From assembly GCA_964580965.1 (NCBI GenBank), contig CAZOLZ010000004.1, positions 18,993-82,992 on the forward strand: DNA of 64,000 bases. The letters run 5' to 3'. Shown here one piece after another: positions 37,957 through 46,880 of this stretch; within the stretch, counting starts at the first letter, position 1, and each line of letters starts with the position of its first letter. Source of the DNA: CAIUKX01 sp964580965. GTDB taxonomy: Bacteria; Bacteroidota; Bacteroidia; Flavobacteriales_D; Crocinitomicaceae. Under the pieces are notes generated by a model, which did no database searches, had not been told where the DNA came from, and worked only from the letters and a program-made list of their open reading frames with translations. A program made the position numbers and the translations under genes.

Positions 37957-38859
37957 ATGGGGAAAACAATCATAATAGCAGGAGGAACGGGTCAAATCGG
38001 GCAAGCTTTAGAACAAAAACTAAAAGCTAAAGGTCATGAAGTTCGAATTCTGACCAGAAGACCTAAAAATGATAATGAGTTTTATTGGAACCCTGTCAAA
38101 AAAGAAATTGATACTGAAAGTATAAGTAATGTAAATATCATTATCAATCTTTGTGGTGCAAACATTGGAGATAAGAGATGGACTAAAACAAGAAAAATTG
38201 AATTAGAAAAATCTCGCACACAACCGGCAGACTTTTTATTTTCAATAGTTAAAAAATTCTCAAAGCTTGAAGCTTATATAACAGCTTCTGGAGCAAACTG
38301 TTACGGCCATTTAAACACCATGATTGCCTACAATGAGAAAGACCCCTATGGATCAGATTTTTTATCTGAAATTGTTGAGAAATGGGAGAAATCAGCTGAT
38401 CAATTTAATGGTTTTTGTCCTGTAATTAAAATGAGAACTTCAATTGTTCTTGAAAAAAATAAAGGGGCTTTTCCTAAAATTGCAAAACCAATTGAAATGG
38501 GATTCGGCTCACCTCTCGGAAATGGTGAACAAATGATTTCTTGGGTTCATATAGAAGACCTTATAAATTCGTTCTTATTCTTCATTGAAAACCCAATACA
38601 TGGTACCTACAATATTGTTGGAGGGAATGAAACAAATAAAGTTTTCCTTCAAACTTTAGCAACTTTTTTAAATAAAGGTTTTTGGCTTCCAAGAGTTCCA
38701 AAATTTTTACTCAAATTAATTTTAGGTGAAAGAGCTGAATTAGTTTTAGAAGGAGTTAAAATTTCGAATCAAAAAATGAATGATTTGGGGTTTAAATTTA
38801 AGTACACAAATCTTCATAGAACTTTTGAAGATTTATATCAAAAAAAGAGTGAATCATAA
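37957..38859 (+). CDS. TIGR01777 family epimerase (SDR39U1-like)
   Basis: A 300-residue NAD(P)-binding protein of the TIGR01777 group of extended SDRs. Family marks are the Rossmann loop IIAGGTGQIGQALEQKL, the INLCGANIGDKRWTKTRK segment, YITASGANCYG, and MISWVHIEDLINSFLF before the C-terminal part. The biochemical role of this family is not established. It follows the GNAT gene by 17 nt and ends the operon. The phoH terminator from the opposite strand overlaps its last codons. Confidence 0.94.
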   Translation: MGKTIIIAGGTGQIGQALEQKLKAKGHEVRILTRRPKNDNEFYWNPVKKEIDTESISNVNIIINLCGANIGDKRWTKTRKIELEKSRTQPADFLFSIVKKFSKLEAYITASGANCYGHLNTMIAYNEKDPYGSDFLSEIVEKWEKSADQFNGFCPVIKMRTSIVLEKNKGAFPKIAKPIEMGFGSPLGNGEQMISWVHIEDLINSFLFFIENPIHGTYNIVGGNETNKVFLQTLATFLNKGFWLPRVPKFLLKLILGERAELVLEGVKISNQKMNDLGFKFKYTNLHRTFEDLYQKKSES

Positions 38860-38871
38860 ACTGACTCACTC
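38840..38871 (-). terminator. Intrinsic terminator of the phoH-family gene
   Basis: Minus-strand 10-bp stem with one G-U wobble (GAGTGAGTCA / TGATTCACTC, 5-nt loop) followed by seven Ts at 38840-38846. It lies inside the 3' end of the convergent epimerase gene. On the plus strand the wobble becomes a mismatch and there is no T-run. Confidence 0.75.
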
Positions 38872-38896
38872 CTAAAAATTTATGCTTAACTAATCT

Positions 38897-40222
38897 TTAC
38901 AATAACTCGTTTGCAATATTAGCTAATTCAGAACGTTCACCTTTTTCAAGTTTTATGTGAGCGAATAATGACTGGCCTTTCAAGCGATCAATCAAATAAG
39001 CTAAACCATTACTTTGTTCATCTAAATAAGGAGTATCTATTTGATTGACATCTCCTGAAAAAATAATCTTCGTGTTTTCACCTGCACGTGTGATAATTGT
39101 TTTTATTTCGTGAGGGGTTAAATTTTGAGCTTCATCAATAATAAACAAAATATTTGATAAACTTCGGCCACGAATGAATGCTAATGGAGAAATGATAATT
39201 TTTCCGTTTTGCTCCATTTCAATAATAGCTTTATGTTTTCTCTCATTTTCACCAAACTGAGATTTTATAAACTTTAAATTATCAAATAACGGTTCCATGT
39301 ATGGACTGATTTTATCATTTGCATCACCTGGTAAAAATCCAATCTCCTTATTTGAAAGTGGAACAATTGGTCTTGCCATTATGATTTGTTGATACGATTT
39401 AGATTGCTCTAAAGCAGAAGCCAAAGCTAATAAAGTTTTACCTGTTCCAGCTACTCCTTGAAGCGCTACTAATTTTACATTATTATTCATCAATGCATTT
39501 AATGCAAAAGCTTGTTCAGCATTTTTTGGTTTTATACCATACACAAACTCTTTTTCAATTCGTTTCAATTGATTGGTTGGCTGATCGTAGGCAACTAATG
39601 ATGACGTTTTTCCATTCTTTAGTATATAATAGCCATTAGTAATCTTTTGATCACCCAACAATCCATCTTCATCAATTTTTCCATATGTAAAAATTTGTCG
39701 AATAACTTCAGAATCAACACCTTCTATAGTATATGTTCCTGTCTTTTCTAATTCAACAGTATTTACTTTACCAGTATTGAAATCTTCAGCAATAATACCT
39801 AAAGCCTTAGCTTTAATTCTCATATTAATATCTTTTGTCACTAATTTGACTTCAAAATTTGGTTCAGTCTCTTTAAGCGATAATGCAGTATTAATAATCT
39901 TATGGTCGTTTTTACCAACCGAATAAATATATTCAGCGTTAATTTCTTTGGGACTATTATCTAAAGCTATTTTAAATTTACCATATCCCCTACCTAAACT
40001 TATCCATTCTTGTAAACTAGATTCGTTTGATAATTTATCTATAAATCGAATAACCTCTCTTGCACTAAAATTTTTAGAGTCATTCCCAACCTTAAATTTA
40101 TCTAATTCCTCAAGAACTGTAATTGGTATGGCTATATTATTATCTACAAAGGATGTTATTGCATGGTGATCATGCAATAGAACAGATGTGTCTAGTACAT
40201 AAATTTTCTTTTTTTTAGCCAT
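38897..40222 (-). CDS. PhoH family protein (PIN nuclease + PhoH ATPase)
   Basis: A 441-residue PIN-PhoH fusion, a likely RNA helicase/ribonuclease. The N-terminal PIN domain starts YVLDTSVLLHDHHAI with acidic metal-site residues. The C-terminal PhoH ATPase has Walker A LQGVAGTGKTLLALASAL (near residue 260) and Walker B ILFIIDEAQNLTPHEIKTI. Motif GDVNQIDTPYLDEQSNGL is also typical. Length matches PhoH2-type proteins. Monocistronic, convergent with the epimerase gene. Confidence 0.95.
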   Translation of the reverse strand: MAKKKKIYVLDTSVLLHDHHAITSFVDNNIAIPITVLEELDKFKVGNDSKNFSAREVIRFIDKLSNESSLQEWISLGRGYGKFKIALDNSPKEINAEYIYSVGKNDHKIINTALSLKETEPNFEVKLVTKDINMRIKAKALGIIAEDFNTGKVNTVELEKTGTYTIEGVDSEVIRQIFTYGKIDEDGLLGDQKITNGYYILKNGKTSSLVAYDQPTNQLKRIEKEFVYGIKPKNAEQAFALNALMNNNVKLVALQGVAGTGKTLLALASALEQSKSYQQIIMARPIVPLSNKEIGFLPGDANDKISPYMEPLFDNLKFIKSQFGENERKHKAIIEMEQNGKIIISPLAFIRGRSLSNILFIIDEAQNLTPHEIKTIITRAGENTKIIFSGDVNQIDTPYLDEQSNGLAYLIDRLKGQSLFAHIKLEKGERSELANIANELL

Positions 40223-40350
40223 TGGATGTAGTTTTAATGTTTTGTGAAAATACGATTAATTTTCTTAATGAAAAATATATTACTTAAAAGTTAAGTTTTT
40301 TAAAACATAAAAATAACTATTCATATTTTGAATACTTCAATCAATAACAA

Positions 40351-40380
40351 TTGAAAAGAGTGAATAAAGTGTTACTTTTG
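40351..40380 (+). promoter_or_regulatory. Promoter of the LysE-YwqK-engB operon
   Basis: TTG at 40351-40353, 19 nt, then TACTTTTG at 40373-40380: an exact Bacteroidetes promoter. The coding start at 40401 is 20 nt further on. Confidence 0.78.
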
Positions 40381-40400
40381 TAAAAAAGTAAAAAAATATT

Positions 40401-41054
40401 TTGATTGATTTAATTTTAAAAGGAGTTCTGACTGGTTTTATTTTAAGTATAATGATTGGACCCGTATTCTTTTTATTATTAGAAACAAGTATACGTAAAG
40501 GAATTAAAGCAGCCATTTCATTTGATTTAGGTGTTTTATCTAGTGATTTTATTTACATATTGATTGCCTATCTTTTTTATTCTGAAGTTGAATCATTAAC
40601 AGAAGGAAAAAACACAGAAATTGCAAAAATTATTGGGGGTAGTTTGTTCATCATTTATGGAGTCATCATTTTCTTTAAAAAGTTCAAACCTCAACCTGTT
40701 GATGAAGAAGGAAAAATTATCATAACAAATGAAAACGATAACTGGAAATCATTTATCAAAGGATTTATATTAAACTTTGCAAATCCAATGGTGATCTTTT
40801 ATTGGTTTAGTGTTATGACACTTGCTTCAAAAAGTACTGATCTTCCAAATGGAAAGTCAATGCCAGTTCTTGCATTTATTGGAATAATACTTGTAAGTTT
40901 CTTTACTTTTGACGTTTTAAAAATATTGGGAGCTAAACAATTACGTCCATTAATGACTGAAAATATCTTAAAAGCATTTAATCAACTAATAGGGATTGTA
41001 TTTCTTGGCTTTGGCTTTTATTTATTAATTACTGCTTATGTCAATTTTAAATAA
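40401..41054 (+). CDS. LysE family translocator
   Basis: A 217-residue inner-membrane exporter of the LysE/RhtB group with about six hydrophobic helices. Typical features are the start GVLTGFILSIMIGPVFFLLLETSIRKG, the family G-P-x-x-F segment, and the later FILNFANPMVIFYWFSVM. Substrates of the family are amino acids or related small molecules. The start is a TTG codon, placed just after an exact promoter. It is the first gene of an operon with the YwqK-repeat gene and engB. Confidence 0.92.
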   Translation: MIDLILKGVLTGFILSIMIGPVFFLLLETSIRKGIKAAISFDLGVLSSDFIYILIAYLFYSEVESLTEGKNTEIAKIIGGSLFIIYGVIIFFKKFKPQPVDEEGKIIITNENDNWKSFIKGFILNFANPMVIFYWFSVMTLASKSTDLPNGKSMPVLAFIGIILVSFFTFDVLKILGAKQLRPLMTENILKAFNQLIGIVFLGFGFYLLITAYVNFK

Positions 41055-41085
41055 AAATAATTTGAATCTTAAATTGAATTTTAGA

Positions 41086-42762
41086 ATGAAAATTAATTCA
41101 TTAAAGTTTACTATTTTCTTATTTCCTTTTTTAGCTTTTTCTCAAAATGAGATAAAAAAAGAAAACTTAAGTCAACGAGATTTAATATACTGGGACTTTA
41201 ACAAAACAAAAGTTCAATCAGCTGGATGTTACTATGTTGATCAGTATGGTGAAACAAAAGAAAAACATGGTGAATGGAAATACTATGATAAATATGGAGT
41301 TCTGGAAGAAGAAAGAAGTTATTACAAAGGTATGCTTGATGGAAAAGTAGCTCTATATTTTGCAAACGGTCAAATAAAACAAGAAGGGTACTTTAAATTA
41401 GATCAACAAGATAGTATATATCGTGAATGGAATGAAAATGGAACTTTAGCTATTGAAGGTAAATTTGAAAAAAACATTCAAAAAGGTATTTGGACTTATT
41501 ATTACATTGACGGTAGGATAAAATCACATGAAAAACACGAAGATGATGTCAATCAAGTTATTAATTTTTGGTTAGAAAATAGAGAGCATACACAAACAAT
41601 AAAAGACGGTAAGGGGGAAATGGTTACATTTCACACTACAGGAACAATCAAAGAAAATTACACATACTTAAATGGTCTTCCTAATGGACCTTTCACTGAA
41701 ACTAGTATTTATGGTTACGATTTACTAACTGGTAATTTTAAAGATGGTGAAAAAGATGGTGAATGGAAATATTTTTATTACACTGGAGATCTAGAAAAAA
41801 TCAGCCATTACAAAAATGATAAACTTGAGGGGTCTTACTTGTATTACTATGATAATGGCACTATAAATGTTAAAGGGCAGTACAAAAATGATAAAAAAGA
41901 TAGTCTCTGGGAATGGTTTACGAACAAAGGAACACCTGATATGCGTGGTAATTTTGTTGAAGACCTTCAAGATGGAGAATGGAATTATTGGTATCCAACT
42001 GGTGAAAAATCTTATATAGCTTATTTTGATAGAGGTTTAAAAACTGGTGAGTGGACATACTGGTACAAAGATGGAACAGTGTTTAAAAAGGGTAATTTTT
42101 CAAACGATTTAAAAGATGGTCCATGGAAAACATGGTATGAGGATGGAACACTTTTAATGGATGGTAAATACATTGAAGGAAAAGAAGAGGGTGTTTGGTT
42201 AAACTATTGGGAAAATGAAAATCTAAAAAATAAAGCAACATTCAAAGCTGGTGAATTAAACGGTTCGTGGAAATCATACTTCCCTGACGGGAAAATTATG
42301 ATTGATGGGAAATATAAAAATAATTTTAAAACAAGTCGTTGGACTGAATTTTTCTCAAATGGAATGACAAAAAAAGTCATGACTTACAAGGTTGTTGAGC
42401 ATAAACCTGTAATGAATTATGGCGTCACAAAAGACCATAAAATTACAGAAAGTGTTCGACATGGAAAGTATCAATCTTATTCACTTAAAGATTTTAAATT
42501 AACTGAGGAAGGTTCTTATTTCAAAAATAAAAAACATGGACAATGGAAAGCTTATTATCCTGGAGGGCTGATTGTAGCGGTTGAAACAAATTACAATAAA
42601 GGAGAATTGGATGGCCCAATGAAAGAGTTTACACGACGCGGAGAAATTACAACTGAAATAAACTATGCTAAAGGATTAAAGCATGGTAATTTTGTAATTT
42701 ACGGAGCAAATAAAAAAATTATATCTAAAAAAGTATTTAGTAATGGTGCTCAGGTTAGATAA
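41086..42762 (+). CDS. Exported YwqK/MORN-like repeat protein
   Basis: A 558-residue protein from Met at 41086. The frame stays open to 41038, but only the later Met gives a clean signal peptide (MKINSLKFTIFLFPFLAFSQ) and avoids overlap with the LysE gene. The mature part is almost entirely repeats of about 23 residues with G-x-W-x-x-Y-Y-x-D/N-G-x-L cores, for example HGEWKYYDKYGVL, DGEWKYFYYTGDL, TGEWTYWYKDGTV and DGPWKTWYEDGTL. YwqK-type repeats form elongated beta sheets for binding; the partner is unknown. It is related in design to the protein at 23766. The engB gene follows after 11 nt. Confidence 0.87.
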   Translation: MKINSLKFTIFLFPFLAFSQNEIKKENLSQRDLIYWDFNKTKVQSAGCYYVDQYGETKEKHGEWKYYDKYGVLEEERSYYKGMLDGKVALYFANGQIKQEGYFKLDQQDSIYREWNENGTLAIEGKFEKNIQKGIWTYYYIDGRIKSHEKHEDDVNQVINFWLENREHTQTIKDGKGEMVTFHTTGTIKENYTYLNGLPNGPFTETSIYGYDLLTGNFKDGEKDGEWKYFYYTGDLEKISHYKNDKLEGSYLYYYDNGTINVKGQYKNDKKDSLWEWFTNKGTPDMRGNFVEDLQDGEWNYWYPTGEKSYIAYFDRGLKTGEWTYWYKDGTVFKKGNFSNDLKDGPWKTWYEDGTLLMDGKYIEGKEEGVWLNYWENENLKNKATFKAGELNGSWKSYFPDGKIMIDGKYKNNFKTSRWTEFFSNGMTKKVMTYKVVEHKPVMNYGVTKDHKITESVRHGKYQSYSLKDFKLTEEGSYFKNKKHGQWKAYYPGGLIVAVETNYNKGELDGPMKEFTRRGEITTEINYAKGLKHGNFVIYGANKKIISKKVFSNGAQVR

Positions 42763-42773
42763 ATATAGAATTT

Positions 42774-43385
42774 ATGATTATTAAAGACGCAAAATTTTTA
42801 GTATCAAATACAACTTATAAGGCTTGTCCAACAGATACTAAGCCTGAATACGCATTTATTGGTAGATCAAATGTAGGTAAGTCCTCATTGATAAATATGT
42901 TAACGGGAAACAAGAAGTTAGCCAAAACCTCTGGAACTCCTGGTAAGACACAATTAATCAATCATTTTGAAATTAACAATGAATGGTATCTTGTTGATTT
43001 ACCTGGTTATGGTTACGCTAGAGTTTCTAAAAAAGAAAGGGCTAAATTTGAAGCTTTTATTTCAGAATACTTGTTACATCGTAAAAATTTAACGAATGTT
43101 TTCATTTTAATTGATTGTCGTCACGAGCCTCAAAAAATCGATGTAGAATTTATTAATTGGTGTGGAGAAAAACAAATTCCTTTTGCGATAATTTTTACTA
43201 AATTAGATAAAATCTCAAGTTCTGTTTTAGGAAAAAATCTAGCACGCTACAAAAAAGAATTATTAAAAACCTGGGATGAAATTCCTCCTGTTTTTACATC
43301 TTCAAGTGAATCTGGTTTTGGTAAAGAAAAAATCTTAAACTATATCGATCAAATAAATGAAAGTTACTTTAGTAGTCTAAAATAA
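42774..43385 (+). CDS. engB: Ribosome biogenesis GTP-binding protein YsxC/EngB (YihA)
   Basis: A 203-residue EngB GTPase involved in 50S subunit assembly. All G motifs are readable: G1 GRSNVGKS from about residue 30, G2/switch I KTSGTPGKTQ, G3 DLPGYGYARV, G4 FTKLDKIS and the G5-like TSSSESGFGKEKI. Length is standard. It sits third in the LysE-led operon. Confidence 0.97.
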   Translation: MIIKDAKFLVSNTTYKACPTDTKPEYAFIGRSNVGKSSLINMLTGNKKLAKTSGTPGKTQLINHFEINNEWYLVDLPGYGYARVSKKERAKFEAFISEYLLHRKNLTNVFILIDCRHEPQKIDVEFINWCGEKQIPFAIIFTKLDKISSSVLGKNLARYKKELLKTWDEIPPVFTSSSESGFGKEKILNYIDQINESYFSSLK

Positions 43386-43402
43386 CATCAAACAACTTTT
43401 TG

Positions 43403-43410
43403 TAAGTTTG
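43403..43410 (+). promoter_or_regulatory. Possible -7 element immediately before the helicase start
   Basis: TAAGTTTG matches TAnnTTTG exactly and ends 4 nt before the ATG at 43415, which would place transcription start at or next to the start codon. No -33 box is seen. Confidence 0.35.
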
Positions 43411-43414
43411 TTCA

Positions 43415-46400
43415 ATGCAATTGGCTATTCAAAAATACATTCAACAATTAATTGAAGATTTATCAATTTTTAATGCAAAAGATGTATTAGTCAATGTTTC
43501 ATCAAATGGATTACAACTTGATCATTTTAACGATGAAGATATTGAAATTAGAGAGAATCAAAATTTTTTAAAGCTTTATCGAAAATCAAAAGCTCATTTT
43601 AAAGAATCAGGGATTCAAACGCTTTATCTAGCGAAAGGTGTAATTAAAATATACAATCTCTCTGTTAATGCTCCTATTCTTTTAAATCCAATTAGTGTTG
43701 AAAAAAAGTTTGATAGATTCACCTTGAAAGTTGATCGAGAAAATGCAATCATCAACCCTTTTTTGATTGCTTTTTTAAAAAAAGAAGAGATCATCCAATC
43801 AGACTATGAGGGGCAGAAATCTGAATTTTGTTCTTTTTTACGACAACTTGAAATCGGAAAAATTGATGAAGATATTTTAATCATTGATAATTTTCATCAC
43901 CATCGTTATGCAATAATAAAGGAATTAGAAAATTTATTATTAACCGAAAGCTATAATCCTTCTCTTTTAAATTTAATTGAAGGTGATAAATATCAAGCTG
44001 AATTTAAACTTCAGTTAGGAAAAGAAACGATATTTCCTACTGACACATATCAACAAGAATTATTTAGGAAAATAGAATTGGAAAACGTGGTTTTAAAAGG
44101 TCCTCCAGGAACTGGTAAATCACAAGTAATTACAAATTTAATTTCTAAAGTATTATTTGAAGGTTTACCTTTACTTGTGATTTCAGAAAAACGTGCAGCA
44201 CTTGAAGTAATTGTTCAAAAATTAATCGAAAGGGAACTACATCACTTTGCTTTTATTACTTCAAACGAAACAAATCCAAATGATTTTATTCAATCGTTGT
44301 TATCAACTTGGAATTTTATTGAAAATAATCAGGATCATTTTCAAAATAACCTTTTACTTTCTGAAGAATTAAAAAAACATCTTCAAATTCAGTTGGATTT
44401 ATTGAATAAACCGAACTTAATAGGTGGAATTTCATTTGATCGTTATCAATCGATTAGTCAAAATATTGATTTTTCAAATGCAATTTTTCACCCGAACACC
44501 CCTTCAATTCTTTCTTGGGAAAAGGATGAAAATAAACTTAGAACTATTTTCAAAAATGATTGGTGGCAGTTGCTTCGATTTTTACCAAAATCAATTTTCG
44601 ATTCAGAAAACATTTTGTCTTTAAATAAACGAATAATAGCATTTAAAAATGATATAAATCTTCTTTCAAATGACTTTACAATTAAATCCATTTCAGATAT
44701 AAATAGTTTGATGAAACAAGCGGCAGTTTGTCAAGTCATTGAAAATGAAAAAACAAAAAATTACTATGAAGTTTTAATTCCGAAAAGTAAGTTTGAAAAG
44801 AAATTTAACCAATTAAAAAAGAAATTTTATAAACTAGAAAAAACCTTTTTAGAAATTGAGGATACGTTACTAAATTGGCGTGAGATTCCTTCTATTACTG
44901 AAGCAAGTTGGTTAAAAGAAAATATTGAAAAAGGAGGCTTTATATCGAAAAGAAAAGCTGTAAAACGTTTCAAACAACTTTCAAAAATTCATCCATCTAA
45001 TGCCCCCTTAATTTTAAATGAAATCATTCGATATCATCAGTTAAAAGTAAAATTTTCGAGATTAGAAATTGATTTTTACGAAATAGGTATTAAAAACCCT
45101 AAACTTGACATTTCAATTATTGAAACAACAAAACAACAAATTAAAGATTTTGAGTGGGAAATTTATTTCAATCTAAAGGAAGAAGAGCAAAACAAATTGA
45201 TTAAAACGCATTCTATTTTACAAAGAATAAAATCTAGTATTAAGTATCATTTTGTACTTGATGACGAAGATCGAATAGATGATTTTTTAACTGCTCTTAC
45301 CAATCATTTTGAAGCCGTTTATAAAGAACAAAAATTGATAGAAAATTTAGATGAAGAATCGTATAACTTTATCAAAAAAGTTTGTTCAATTGATGAATAT
45401 GAACGTTCTGTTTACTATTCAAACTTTTTACATTTTGAACGTTTGTTCCCTGAATTCTCTAAATTTGATTACACTAATTTCAATCAACAATTAGAGCAGA
45501 TAACCGAAACTGAAAACACTGAATTTGAAAACTTTGCTCAATCGATTATTTTTAAAATTTACGAACGTTTTCAAGAGTATCATTTTATAATAAGTCAACC
45601 GAATTATAAATTATCCGAAGATCAAAAAGTTCTAAAAAAGAAATTAAAACAAGGAAAGGCGATTTTAGTTAAAGAATTTTCTAAAACACGACAACATAAA
45701 AGCATACGTGAATTATTAGAAAGTGATGCTGCTTATTGGATAAAATTAATAAAACCGATTTGGCTCAGTAGTCCAGCACAATTAGCTACAAGTTTACCAT
45801 TAAATCAAAATGAATTTGACCTTGTTATTTTTGATGAAGCTAGCCAGATTCCTATTGCAAATGCATTGGGTGCAATTCAAAGAGGCAAAAGAGTTGTCAT
45901 TGCGGGTGATGAACAACAAATGGGGCCATCTCAATTATTTAAATCGAACAAAGAGACAGTTGATTTATTACACCAAGCATCGTTTTACTGGAATAAAGTT
46001 CAGTTAAAAAATCATTATCGAAGTAATCATTCTAAACTTATTCAATTTTCAAATCAACATTTCTACGACAATAAATTAATTCCATATCCAAATTTTCCAG
46101 TTATAGAAAAGCCTATTGAATTTCATTTTATTGGAGATGGAATCTATGCCAATAATTGCAACTTAAAAGAGGCTCAGAAAGTTGTGAAAATTATTGAATC
46201 TCATCTTCTTTCAGACGAAAAATTAGGAATAGTTGCTTTTTCAAAAGCACAATTACAAACTATCTGGAATGAACTTTCTATTTCCTCACAAGAAAAATTA
46301 CAAAACAGAATAGACAACAACTCTGCGTTTTTTAAATCATTAGAGAGCATACAAGGAGATGAATGTGACATTTTAGTTATTAGTTTTGGATATGGATATA

Positions 46401-46756
46401 ATAATGAAGGTAAATTTTTAAAACAATTTGGACCTTTAAACCAACAAGGAGGAAATAAGCGCATAAATGTGTTATTCTCTAGAGCAAAATCAAAAATTCA
46501 CTTTTTCAGTTCTGTTCAATCAACAGATTTTGGAATTACGGATAACGAAACAATTCGTTTATTGAAAAATTATATTCAACACATTGAAGCAAATGATTCA
46601 TTTGATATTATCAAATTCCCTCATTATCTCAAACCAACTATAGAAAATAATCAACTTACATTTTCAAAAATTGCATCTAAAATTAAACATTCGAATGATT
46701 TAGTTAATTTTTATCGTGTCTTGAAAAGTAAAGGATGGGAGATAAGGTTTAGGTAA
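43415..46756 (+). CDS. DUF4011-like superfamily 1 DNA/RNA helicase
   Basis: A 1113-residue UPF1-like SF1 helicase. The N-terminal part (about 1-200) resembles DUF4011 (TLYLAKGVIKIY, NAPILLNPISVEKK, AIINPFLIAFL). Walker A is GPPGTGKSQ (Lys235). Walker B is VIFDEASQIP (Asp807-Glu808), followed by GDEQQMGPS, the YRSNHSKLI motif, SIQGDECDILVIS and NVLFSRAKSKI. About 570 residues, rich in charged helices, separate the two Walker motifs. No C-terminal nuclease or DUF3320 domain follows; the protein stops soon after motif VI with a small GWEIRFR tail. Relatives occur in defence loci, but here the neighbours are engB and pheS. Confidence 0.85.
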   Translation: MQLAIQKYIQQLIEDLSIFNAKDVLVNVSSNGLQLDHFNDEDIEIRENQNFLKLYRKSKAHFKESGIQTLYLAKGVIKIYNLSVNAPILLNPISVEKKFDRFTLKVDRENAIINPFLIAFLKKEEIIQSDYEGQKSEFCSFLRQLEIGKIDEDILIIDNFHHHRYAIIKELENLLLTESYNPSLLNLIEGDKYQAEFKLQLGKETIFPTDTYQQELFRKIELENVVLKGPPGTGKSQVITNLISKVLFEGLPLLVISEKRAALEVIVQKLIERELHHFAFITSNETNPNDFIQSLLSTWNFIENNQDHFQNNLLLSEELKKHLQIQLDLLNKPNLIGGISFDRYQSISQNIDFSNAIFHPNTPSILSWEKDENKLRTIFKNDWWQLLRFLPKSIFDSENILSLNKRIIAFKNDINLLSNDFTIKSISDINSLMKQAAVCQVIENEKTKNYYEVLIPKSKFEKKFNQLKKKFYKLEKTFLEIEDTLLNWREIPSITEASWLKENIEKGGFISKRKAVKRFKQLSKIHPSNAPLILNEIIRYHQLKVKFSRLEIDFYEIGIKNPKLDISIIETTKQQIKDFEWEIYFNLKEEEQNKLIKTHSILQRIKSSIKYHFVLDDEDRIDDFLTALTNHFEAVYKEQKLIENLDEESYNFIKKVCSIDEYERSVYYSNFLHFERLFPEFSKFDYTNFNQQLEQITETENTEFENFAQSIIFKIYERFQEYHFIISQPNYKLSEDQKVLKKKLKQGKAILVKEFSKTRQHKSIRELLESDAAYWIKLIKPIWLSSPAQLATSLPLNQNEFDLVIFDEASQIPIANALGAIQRGKRVVIAGDEQQMGPSQLFKSNKETVDLLHQASFYWNKVQLKNHYRSNHSKLIQFSNQHFYDNKLIPYPNFPVIEKPIEFHFIGDGIYANNCNLKEAQKVVKIIESHLLSDEKLGIVAFSKAQLQTIWNELSISSQEKLQNRIDNNSAFFKSLESIQGDECDILVISFGYGYNNEGKFLKQFGPLNQQGGNKRINVLFSRAKSKIHFFSSVQSTDFGITDNETIRLLKNYIQHIEANDSFDIIKFPHYLKPTIENNQLTFSKIASKIKHSNDLVNFYRVLKSKGWEIRFR

Positions 46757-46880
46757 GGTAATCTTAGCTTATCAGATTCAGTCTTAAATTGTCTCCATTT
46801 TCACCAATACATTGAATGGTTTATAGAAAATCATTAACTTTAACCTTTGTAAAAAAATTCACTATAACAATAGCGAACAA

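Noticed and set aside
41038..41085. N-terminal 16-residue extension of the YwqK-repeat protein
   Set aside because: It overlaps the LysE gene and would bury the signal peptide. Met at 41086 is the better start.
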